Assembly: GCF_041429785.1 (NCBI RefSeq)
Contig: NZ_CP163423.1
Span: 930,001-994,000, forward strand
Reading direction: 5' to 3'
Length of the DNA: 64,000 nucleotides
Source: Fretibacter rubidus
Lineage (GTDB): Bacteria; Pseudomonadota; Alphaproteobacteria; Caulobacterales; Maricaulaceae
In this document: piece by piece, positions 34,251 to 41,341 of the stretch
Layout: every line of letters starts with the position of its first letter
Position numbering within the stretch: position 1 is the first letter of the stretch
Notes under the pieces: model-generated
Databases searched by the model: none
What the model saw: only the letters and a program-made list of their open reading frames with translations
Told to the model about the DNA's origin: nothing
Program-made: the position numbers and the translations under genes

Positions 34251-37202
34251 TTAGTCCTTTTTCAGATTTTTCAAAGCGGCCAGCGCGGCAAAGGGGCTGT
34301 CCTCAATCTTACGGGGACGCTCTTTGGGGGCCTTAGGCTTATTATCGCGGGGTGTATTATTACGATCACCACGCGGTTTGCCTTTGAAATTACCTTTTGG
34401 CTTACCTTTGCCCTTGAAGGCACGGTTGTCATTGCCTCTATTATCAGGACGCCCGCCGCCACGTTTTTTAAACGGCATCGTCCAAAGCTCTTGCGTGGGT
34501 AGGTCGACTTGGGTGCCGTCCTCTAGCGTTTCGCGGCGTGTATAGGGTGATAGCGGTTTAGGCCCTGATTTGGGCTTAGGGGCAGGCTTTGGGGCGTCTA
34601 CGGCTGGTGCGTCAGCTTTTGGCGCTTCGGCTGCAGGCGTTTCAGCCACAGTCGGCGCAGCAGGGTTTTCAGATGCAGGAATTATGGGCGCTGGTGTTTC
34701 TGTCGTCGCGGCTTCTGTTGCCGCGTCTTCCACCTTCTCTGGTTCTTCTGCCTTCGCGGGCTCTTCCACCTTTGCTTCGGGCTTAACCTCCACTTCCTCG
34801 GACTTATAGCCTAAGGATTGCAGCACACCGCGTGTGTCGTCATAGCTACTGCCGAGCAGCGCGAGCATTTCCTGCATAATCACAAATTTGCGGCCCCCCG
34901 CTTCGCTCATGGCTTGACGGATAAGGTTGGCGAGGCGGTCGAGAATATCAAAGCGTACAATCCGCGTCCCGCAGGCCCGGTATCCCGCCACGGCCAGCGC
35001 TTGGTCTGTGTAATGGGTCGACGATAACTCGCCTTCGTTTTGAATGGACGTCACGCCTGCAAATGGGATAAACGGTTTTTTGTCACCACCCGCGCCGTAA
35101 GATAACAGCAGGGAAAGCAATGTCGCGGGCTTCGGTTTAATCATATCGCGCATGAAAACAGTATATTGCCCGAAATAAACGCCGACTTCGCGGAGTTGCT
35201 TACGCGCGTCCTGGTCCAAATCACGGACAATCTGACCTTGCTTGGCGCGGTCAATGTAACCAAAGTTTTCCAGCATAGAGAACGCAAAGCCGCGTGTGGC
35301 GGGCAGGGCCTCTGGGCTCTCGGATAGGGCTTTTAATTTCAATAGCGGTTCCAGCTTCGCCGTTACCTCAGCCTTAAGAAAATCACGCATACGGTTCACG
35401 GCGAGGTTTTGTAGGTTCTGGTTCCCCAGCGCGCCGCCAATTAATTCTGCATCAGGATTAAACACAGATCCGCTGCTGGCGATGCGGCCCACGGCTTTGC
35501 CGCCCCACATGATGCGGCCCGTATCATCAAGCGTAAAGATAGCATGTGTGCCCCCGCAAAGGCTGGTCAGCCGGCGGTCAATTTCAGGGCCAACAGCGGC
35601 CGCAGCCGTCGCTTGTAACGCTTTGGCTTCTAGGTCTGTGGCGCTGTCATCAAGGCGGAAGTCCACCCCGTCCAGATAGCCAATTTTGTGGCCATCGACC
35701 CACACTTCGCCGTTATCTTTTACGCTGGTTTCCATGGGGTTACCCAATCCTATATTTTTTAATAGCGCGCTTGTGCGTCTATCGACAAAACGCGCGATTA
35801 AGCTTTCATGTAATGCATCCGACAGGCGGTCTTCGACCTCTCGTGTGCGGGCGTTCCAATGCTTTGCATCCCACATCCAGCTTACTTTGTTTGCGCAATA
35901 CGTCCAAGTGCGGATTTGCGCAAGGCGCGATGACAAAATATCCACCCCACCGGACGGGTCGTCAAGGCGGCTAACCTGCTTATTCATATAATCATCGGGC
36001 AAGCGGTGCTTGTTATTTTGCAAAAGCCTATAGATGTCTTGGAGCAACCGGACATGGGCATCGATGGTGACATTGCGAAAATCAGGGATTTGACAAACGT
36101 CCCACAGGCGCCGCACATCCGCTGGGATTTTAATACTCTGCTGGATTTCGGGGATGGCCGATAGGCGCTCAAAGGCTAGCTCGTCTGTGACCCCTTTGAC
36201 GCGGCGCAGGCGGCGGTGTTTGCCGCCAATATGCAGGCTATCGTCCAGTGCTTTAATCGAGCGAAAATCAAGCGCTGAATTGCGCCACTCGACATGGGTC
36301 ATGGGATCAAAATCGTGATTTTCAATCCGCTCTATGGTCTCGGGGTCAAGCTCTGGGCAGTCGCCTGTGGTGCCAAATGTGCCCTCATTACGAAACCGCC
36401 CCGCTCGGCCTGCAATTTGGCCCAGTTCCATGGGCGTTAGCATGCGCCGTCTGCGCCCGTCATATTTTCGGATGGACGCAAAGGCGACATGATCTGTGTC
36501 CAGATTCAGCCCCATACCCACCGCATCTGTTGCTATCAGGAAATCAACCTCGCCGGATTGATAAAGTTCGGCTTGGGCATTGCGGGTGCGCGGGGATAGG
36601 CCGCCCATAACCACCGCCGCGCCGCCGCGTTGACGGCGGATAAGCTCTGCAATAGCGTAAACCTCTGCGGCTGAAAAGGCGACAATCACAGAGCGTTTGG
36701 GCAGGCGCGTTATCCGCGTCGCGCCCGCATATGTCAGGGTGGAAAACCGTTCCCGCGTGTCATGCTGCGCGCGGGGCAAAAGCTCTCGAATGATAGGACG
36801 GGCCGTTTCCGCGCCGAGGAATAATGTCTCCTCTGTGCCGCGCGCGTTAAGAAGCCTATCAGTGAAGATATGCCCGCGCTCGAAATTACCCATCAATTGG
36901 ATTTCATCGACCGCGAGGAATGAGAAGCGCCTATCCATCGGCATGGCTTCCACCGTGCAAACAAAATAGCGCGCATTGGGCGGAATGATTTTCTCTTCGC
37001 CAGTAATCAGTGCGCATTGATTGGCAGGCTTTATCGCGCAAATTTTGTCATAAACCTCACGCGCCAACAGCCGCAACGGCAAGCCAATTACCCCGCTCCC
37101 GCGCGCAAGCATCCGTTCCACCGCATAATGCGTCTTCCCCGTATTCGTCGGACCAAGAATAGCCGCAATACGCGCAGGGTTAAGATTTTCGGAGGATGCC
37201 AT
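34251..37202 (-). CDS. SUV3-like DExH-box RNA helicase with disordered C-terminal tail
   Basis: Protein of 983 residues. Motif I (Walker A) is at residues 17-24, GPTNTGKT, the DExH-type box is DEIQ near 100, and helicase C contains TDAVGMGLNLD and GQIAGRAGR. These are the hallmarks of the SUV3/mitochondrial degradosome helicase family, widespread in alphaproteobacteria. From about 800 the sequence is Ala/Glu/Pro-rich, then strongly basic (NRAFKGKGKPKGNFKGKPRG), probably RNA-binding and disordered. A role in RNA degradation is inferred from the family. No ribosome site is obvious before the ATG. Confidence 0.93.
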   Translation of the reverse strand: MASSENLNPARIAAILGPTNTGKTHYAVERMLARGSGVIGLPLRLLAREVYDKICAIKPANQCALITGEEKIIPPNARYFVCTVEAMPMDRRFSFLAVDEIQLMGNFERGHIFTDRLLNARGTEETLFLGAETARPIIRELLPRAQHDTRERFSTLTYAGATRITRLPKRSVIVAFSAAEVYAIAELIRRQRGGAAVVMGGLSPRTRNAQAELYQSGEVDFLIATDAVGMGLNLDTDHVAFASIRKYDGRRRRMLTPMELGQIAGRAGRFRNEGTFGTTGDCPELDPETIERIENHDFDPMTHVEWRNSALDFRSIKALDDSLHIGGKHRRLRRVKGVTDELAFERLSAIPEIQQSIKIPADVRRLWDVCQIPDFRNVTIDAHVRLLQDIYRLLQNNKHRLPDDYMNKQVSRLDDPSGGVDILSSRLAQIRTWTYCANKVSWMWDAKHWNARTREVEDRLSDALHESLIARFVDRRTSALLKNIGLGNPMETSVKDNGEVWVDGHKIGYLDGVDFRLDDSATDLEAKALQATAAAAVGPEIDRRLTSLCGGTHAIFTLDDTGRIMWGGKAVGRIASSGSVFNPDAELIGGALGNQNLQNLAVNRMRDFLKAEVTAKLEPLLKLKALSESPEALPATRGFAFSMLENFGYIDRAKQGQIVRDLDQDARKQLREVGVYFGQYTVFMRDMIKPKPATLLSLLLSYGAGGDKKPFIPFAGVTSIQNEGELSSTHYTDQALAVAGYRACGTRIVRFDILDRLANLIRQAMSEAGGRKFVIMQEMLALLGSSYDDTRGVLQSLGYKSEEVEVKPEAKVEEPAKAEEPEKVEDAATEAATTETPAPIIPASENPAAPTVAETPAAEAPKADAPAVDAPKPAPKPKSGPKPLSPYTRRETLEDGTQVDLPTQELWTMPFKKRGGGRPDNRGNDNRAFKGKGKPKGNFKGKPRGDRNNTPRDNKPKAPKERPRKIEDSPFAALAALKNLKKD

Positions 37203-37419
37203 AGCGTGTGTGTAGCACTGCGAGGATGAAGTTCAATGCGAGATTTGACGCGGGCGAAACCATAAATAACGTCTGTGGATACAAATCAAGAACAAGCTAG
37301 TAATTTTTGAATTATTTCATATAGTTACTCAGTCTGATTCGTTTTGCGCCTTTTAACGGCGAGGCAATGGGTGTCTCAGGCAGGGCATGCCTTATGTCCG
37401 AACAGCTATGGAGTTAACT
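37203..37419. other. Leader region of the small gene at 37420
   Basis: 217 bp with no protein gene between the divergent helicase start and a small ORF. It is AT-rich around 37290-37330. A GGAG ribosome site is at about 37411. I see no clear sigma-70 promoter and no known RNA motif. Confidence 0.4.
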
Positions 37420-37545
37420 ATGGCTACTAAGACTACAAAAATCGGTCGGTCTGCAAAGACGGGTCGATTTACTACAGTCAAGCAGGCTTAGCGTTATAAA
37501 ACGACTCACGTCGTTGAAACGGTGAGAAAAACAAAAGGTAAGTAA
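37420..37545 (+). pseudogene. Small basic protein gene interrupted by an in-frame TAG
   Basis: Starting at an ATG with a good GGAG ribosome site, 23 codons encode a short basic peptide containing KIGRSAKTGRFT. A TAG stop at 37489-37491 follows. The same frame then continues for 17 more codons, ending VVETVRKTKGK and TAA. Read through, the 41-residue product resembles a widespread family of tiny proteins with an N-terminal GRxAKTGRF motif and a C-terminal TTVVETxxK motif (recalled pattern, not searched). One base change (AAG to TAG) would explain the break. A strong terminator follows, so the unit is intact at transcript level. Confidence 0.6.
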
Positions 37546-37553
37546 CCTGAGTT

Positions 37554-37594
37554 CTGAGCGCTTTCGTCTTGGCGGAAGGAGGCGCTCAGTTTTT
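37554..37594 (+). terminator. Intrinsic terminator after the small TAG-split gene
   Basis: Stem CTGAGCGC/GCGCTCAG with a partly paired inner loop and a TTTTT run, 9 bp after the TAA. Confidence 0.88.
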
Positions 37595-37654
37595 CTTATT
37601 AGTAATACGTAAATCGATTCTTAACCGCGTGAAGGTAATTTTTATTTGCTTTTA

Positions 37655-38590
37655 TTAAGGCGCAATAATCTCCCACTCATCCAGTTTTATGACGGCCTTA
37701 ATCGCGCTGATTTTATAGGTGAATCGCAATGGGATATTGAGGCCTAGATCGGGTCGGGGGACAAAGTAGACCGTCACGGGGGTGGAGCCTTCTTCGTCAC
37801 TCGGCAGGTCTTCGGGGTCAAAACCGTTTATTGGCTCATAATAGACTTTGCAGCGCACGGTCTGCACATTGTCTTTGCCAAATTTGCGAGTCTTGGTGCC
37901 GTCGCGTTCCATGCGCAGGCCGTAATGTTGCTTGCTATCAAATGTGCGCACAGTCCCGTCACATAACTCTCCGCCGATACGCTCGCCGCGCAGCATCAAA
38001 TTCAGTACCGCCGATATTGTGTCATCGGCTGAAAACCGTTCCTCTGGACTGGCAGGCGGGACGCCTTGGCTGCCGAGTGTTGGGATGATGTTGACGTCAA
38101 TGGTGCTGGCCTCCGTGTCATAATTCATTTCAACCCGGCGCTCTTTGCCGTCCATATTTTGCTGCACATGGAAATCAGGGTGCAGGCCGTCTTTATCAAA
38201 GCGACCAGAGGTGACCGCCCAAATCTCTAGCTTTTTTAAAAGCGCGCCAAGGCCTGATGTTTTGATGTCGGCATAGGCGGCGTAGCGGCCAGTTTCAGCT
38301 GTCACGTCATCAGGGTCTACATAGCCTGTATAGTTGGCCTTGATCATACGGATGCCAAAGACATAGCCTTTCAACCCAAAACGAAATTGCAGGGCATCTT
38401 CGCTGGGCGCGATGATGTCATATCGACGCTCGCCGAGATTACGCGCATTTAGCGTGGGCATGTTACGCTCATTCATTATCAAGTTAGCTGTGGATTGCGG
38501 CACAGCAGAATCGGTCTGGCCAAGGACAACGCCGTAACCCGCAAGAGCGGTCAGGGCAAAGCCCGCAAAAGTTATATGTCGTGTTTTCAT
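37655..38590 (-). CDS. DUF3108 domain-containing secreted protein
   Basis: Protein of 311 residues with an N-terminal signal peptide (ITFAGFALTALAGYGVVLGQ). A beta-rich domain matches the DUF3108 pattern, with LQFRFGLKGYVFGIRMIKANYTG near the start and VYFVPRPDLGLNIPLRFTYK near the end. DUF3108 proteins are periplasmic or outer-membrane-facing with unknown role. I start at 38590 because the signal peptide begins there; a longer frame would add 24 residues. In many alphaproteobacteria this gene lies between rpmB and the SUV3-like helicase, as here. Confidence 0.88.
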   Translation of the reverse strand: MKTRHITFAGFALTALAGYGVVLGQTDSAVPQSTANLIMNERNMPTLNARNLGERRYDIIAPSEDALQFRFGLKGYVFGIRMIKANYTGYVDPDDVTAETGRYAAYADIKTSGLGALLKKLEIWAVTSGRFDKDGLHPDFHVQQNMDGKERRVEMNYDTEASTIDVNIIPTLGSQGVPPASPEERFSADDTISAVLNLMLRGERIGGELCDGTVRTFDSKQHYGLRMERDGTKTRKFGKDNVQTVRCKVYYEPINGFDPEDLPSDEEGSTPVTVYFVPRPDLGLNIPLRFTYKISAIKAVIKLDEWEIIAP

Positions 38591-38728
38591 AGGCCGTCTA
38601 TAGCGCAACAAACCCCACGCAATGCTGAACAAATGCCCCGATTTGCATGAAATATTGGTCATATACAGCGGGGCAGGCTAAGCAGCGGTGTTTTGTGGGA
38701 TTAGTCCTGTGATTAGGGCTAAAAGGGG

Positions 38729-38757
38729 TTGACGCGCGCGGCCCGCCGCTCTATTTC
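38729..38757 (+). promoter_or_regulatory. Sigma-70-type promoter of rpmB
   Basis: TTGACG at 38729-38734 and TATTTC at 38752-38757, separated by 17 bp. This gives a leader of about 55 bases before the rpmB start. Confidence 0.55.
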
Positions 38758-38775
38758 CCCCACAACTTACGTGAG

Positions 38776-38800
38776 CCCGCCCAACGCGCGGGTGTTTTTA
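38776..38800 (+). terminator. Attenuator-like hairpin in the rpmB leader
   Basis: CCCGC/GCGGG stem followed by TGTTTTTA, between the predicted promoter and the rpmB start. It may terminate part of the transcripts or bind a regulator. Confidence 0.45.
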
Positions 38801-38819
38801 TTGAAAAAAGGTAGATACG

Positions 38820-39119
38820 ATGTCTCGTCGCTGCGATCTTCTTGATACGGGCCCAATGTCCGGAAATAACGTCTCCCACGCCATGAACAAAACGCGTCGC
38901 CGTTTTGAGGTGAACCTGTGTAATGTTACACTTGCGTCTGACAGCTTGGGTCAAAACTTCCGTATGCGCATCGCGGCTAAGACCCTGCGCACGGTCGATT
39001 TCAAAGGCGGCCTTGACGGCTTTCTTATGGGTACAAAAAATCACAAGCTGACTGACAAAGCCAAAAAAATTAAAAAGGCGATTGTCAAAAAAGCTGCCGA
39101 GGCTGACGCTGCTGCATAG
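38820..39119 (+). CDS. rpmB: 50S ribosomal protein L28
   Basis: Large-subunit ribosomal protein of 99 residues. It begins MSRRCDLLDTGPMSGNNVSHAMNKTRRRF, the L28 signature, and continues with LGQNFRMRIAAKTLRTVDFKGGLDGF. The C-terminal Lys/Ala-rich extension (KKIKKAIVKKAAEADAAA) is normal for alphaproteobacteria. An AAAGGTAG ribosome site precedes the ATG. The CxxC zinc motif of some L28 proteins is absent. Confidence 0.97.
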   Translation: MSRRCDLLDTGPMSGNNVSHAMNKTRRRFEVNLCNVTLASDSLGQNFRMRIAAKTLRTVDFKGGLDGFLMGTKNHKLTDKAKKIKKAIVKKAAEADAAA

Positions 39120-39143
39120 CGCGCTTTACGGCTTTAGAATTAT

Positions 39144-39176
39144 AAACCCGCCATTCGTTCTGATGGCGGGTTTTTT
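39144..39176 (+). terminator. Intrinsic terminator of rpmB
   Basis: Eleven-base stem AAACCCGCCAT/ATGGCGGGTTT with an eight-base loop, running into six T, 25 bp after the stop codon. Confidence 0.93.
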
Positions 39177-39242
39177 CATGCTTATCTGATGCTACTCGAC
39201 AACTCCGCGCGGTTTCGCTAATCAAAATTATCGGGGGAGGGC

Positions 39243-39911
39243 ATTATCGAACAACCATTTATCAGTGCCAGTCTTCTCGTGCATGTCGCGAGCTTGCTTT
39301 ATGTCGTCGCTTTTGTTGTGCGAAATCAACTTGTGCTGCGCTCTCTCGTGTTGGTGGCGACGGTGCTGTATATTGCCTATTATTTCTTTGCGCCTGATGT
39401 GCCGCTCTGGGACGCGATTGGCTGGAGCGCGGTGCTTGGTCTCGCCAATGTCTATGTCATGAGTAAATTGATGCTAGAGCGCACGACCTTTAGGCTATCT
39501 GATGCACAGCGGCAGCTTTACGGGGTGTTTAATACGCTCAATCCTGGCGAGTTTCGCCAGCTTTTAAAAATTACAAACTGGCACAGTGTTGACACGGGCG
39601 CAGAGCAAAGGCTGACCACTGAAGACAAAGCCTGTGGCGATTTATTCTTTGTCCTGTCAGGGCAGATTGGCATCAATAAAGGTGACCGGTCCTTCGTCGT
39701 CGAGCCGGGTAAATTTATCGGCGAAGTCTCGTATTACCTACAAAAACCTGCCACCGCGACGGTCGTTGTGACAGGTGCTCAAGAAGGCGGCAGCTACGTC
39801 AGCTGGTCACATGACGCGCTAGAGACCTTAAAACGCAAAAACCCCGGCATCCGCGTTGCCGTGCAGCAGATATTATCAACAGACATGGCCCATAAGATTG
39901 CGGTGAGCTGA
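39243..39911 (+). CDS. Popeye-like membrane protein with C-terminal cNMP-binding fold, non-standard start
   Basis: Three hydrophobic helices (about residues 10-28, 33-50 and 55-75) followed by a cyclic-nucleotide-binding-like domain (CGDLFFVLSGQIGINKGDRSFVVEPGKFIGEVSYYLQ). This is the layout of bacterial Popeye-domain proteins. The first ATG/GTG in frame, GTG at 39279, lies inside helix 1 and has no ribosome site. Upstream the frame is open and a strong GGGGGAGG sits at 39233-39240, next to ATT (39243) and ATC (39246). I place the start at ATT 39243, giving 222 residues; it may instead be ATC. The ligand is unknown. Confidence 0.75.
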   Translation: MIEQPFISASLLVHVASLLYVVAFVVRNQLVLRSLVLVATVLYIAYYFFAPDVPLWDAIGWSAVLGLANVYVMSKLMLERTTFRLSDAQRQLYGVFNTLNPGEFRQLLKITNWHSVDTGAEQRLTTEDKACGDLFFVLSGQIGINKGDRSFVVEPGKFIGEVSYYLQKPATATVVVTGAQEGGSYVSWSHDALETLKRKNPGIRVAVQQILSTDMAHKIAVS

Positions 39912-39938
39912 TTGCGTAAAACCGGGGATGTTCTGAAT

Positions 39939-41153
39939 TTAAGTCTTTCGCGTGTAGGAAAGACCAGAAATCCACACCACAGGAAATGGTCGGCCAGGCG
40001 TGCCTGCGTCCCCAGTATATAGAAGCATTGACGTTGCAACATCGCCATTTGTGTATTTCAAAATAAGGTGAGGGCCGATAATTTCCCAACGTCCTGATAG
40101 GCCGCGCATTTTATCTGATGTTGATACACGGGGTCCGGTGGATGCGAAATATTTGGCTGTATCAAACGATCCATCGGCATAAAAACTATAGCTTTTACCT
40201 GACGCAATAACGGTTGTATTGAAGTTACCGCCACCGCCTTTGCGCGTGTATGTACCGTTAAACTGTGTTGGCGGCACAGCCTTTAGCGGGGGCCCGTAAG
40301 GGGACATCATTGTCGTATCGCCGTCGTTCCAATTGATTGAATATTTACCGACGGCTGTAGGACGCCACTTCCCAATCCTTCCTGGCTTGTCTCGGGCGAG
40401 TTTTTTCACTGCTGTGTAGGTCAACCCCTCAGAGAGATCGCTTATCACAACACCATTTTTTAAAAATGCATAGGCTTTGAAATCAATTAAAACCATGCCA
40501 CCGGCTCCAAATTTTGTATATTGTTTCAATCGAATTTGGTCGATTTCACTTTCAGGAATCAGCCCCAATTCTGTGTCGTTAATAGCTACAGGGCCAATAG
40601 GACGATGGGCCGGCGTCTGATTTGTTGTTACGGTATTTTGGCCTCGCGGTAGGACAGCGTGTTCCTCGGTTGATTGTGCATATTGGATTGCGCGAGACAA
40701 GGTATCGTCAATCCAGGTTTTTTGTGTATTGCCCGTTCCTTCGGTCAATAAAATGACGGCAAATTTAGTCTTATTGGCCGTAGGGCCCAATACCCAGACA
40801 CCGTAACCTTCCCCATCAGACGTTTTCGCGACGCATTGATGAATTGTCACATTGCCGAGTTGGGAGGCTGATGCGTCCGCACAATTAACGCCTTTACGAA
40901 ACAGAGCAAAAGCACGTTCAATGTTTTGTGGTGATTGTTTTCGGTCTTTGTCGATATAAATAGCGACGGATTGTTTGTCCCGCGACATGAAAAGCACCAA
41001 TCCGTCTTTCTTTGTCGTTTGCCAATTACTATTCGTGATTCCCAATGGATCGGACGCGCTCGTCGCAAAGGCCTTAGGTAATGTCGTGCAGATCAATAAC
41101 GAAGATATTAAAATCAAAAGCCGCACAGCATTATGCTTGAAAGTGTAAACCAT
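39939..41153 (-). CDS. Hypothetical secreted protein
   Basis: Protein of 404 residues with a signal peptide (LLILISSLLICTTLPKAFA). The first half has one Cys pair (RKGVNCADAS and IHQCVAKT). The C-terminal third is a beta-rich repeat-like region, with PTQFNGTYTRKGGGGNFNTTVIASGKSYSFYADGSFDTAKYF. That part resembles lipocalin-like or secreted enzyme-inhibitor-type beta folds, but no family can be named. It is somewhat more AT-rich than its neighbours. It converges with the Popeye-like gene. Confidence 0.7.
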   Translation of the reverse strand: MVYTFKHNAVRLLILISSLLICTTLPKAFATSASDPLGITNSNWQTTKKDGLVLFMSRDKQSVAIYIDKDRKQSPQNIERAFALFRKGVNCADASASQLGNVTIHQCVAKTSDGEGYGVWVLGPTANKTKFAVILLTEGTGNTQKTWIDDTLSRAIQYAQSTEEHAVLPRGQNTVTTNQTPAHRPIGPVAINDTELGLIPESEIDQIRLKQYTKFGAGGMVLIDFKAYAFLKNGVVISDLSEGLTYTAVKKLARDKPGRIGKWRPTAVGKYSINWNDGDTTMMSPYGPPLKAVPPTQFNGTYTRKGGGGNFNTTVIASGKSYSFYADGSFDTAKYFASTGPRVSTSDKMRGLSGRWEIIGPHLILKYTNGDVATSMLLYTGDAGTPGRPFPVVWISGLSYTRKT

Positions 41154-41286
41154 ACGATAGCTTCTATGAGAAGTTTTTCACGGTTAAGGTGCTTTATTCG
41201 GGGTGTATGCAATGCAGCGCGAATAAAAATTGATTTCAATGGCCGTTTTTAGCGTGTTCGGGCTCAAGCCTTTCTGGTGTCCCATA

Positions 41287-41320
41287 AAAAAGCCCCGCCC
41301 AAATGAATGGACGGGGCTTG
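41287..41320 (-). terminator. Intrinsic terminator of the TonB-dependent receptor gene
   Basis: On the minus strand: AAGCCCCGTCC, a loop, GGGCGGGGCTT and a TTTTTT run, about 20 bp after the receptor stop. Confidence 0.9.
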
Positions 41321-41341
41321 ATTGTTTTTGACTGTTTTGGC

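Noticed and set aside
34570-34809. Gly/Ser/Ala-rich frame opposite the helicase tail
   Set aside because: Shadow of the Ala/Glu/Pro-rich disordered tail of the SUV3-like helicase.
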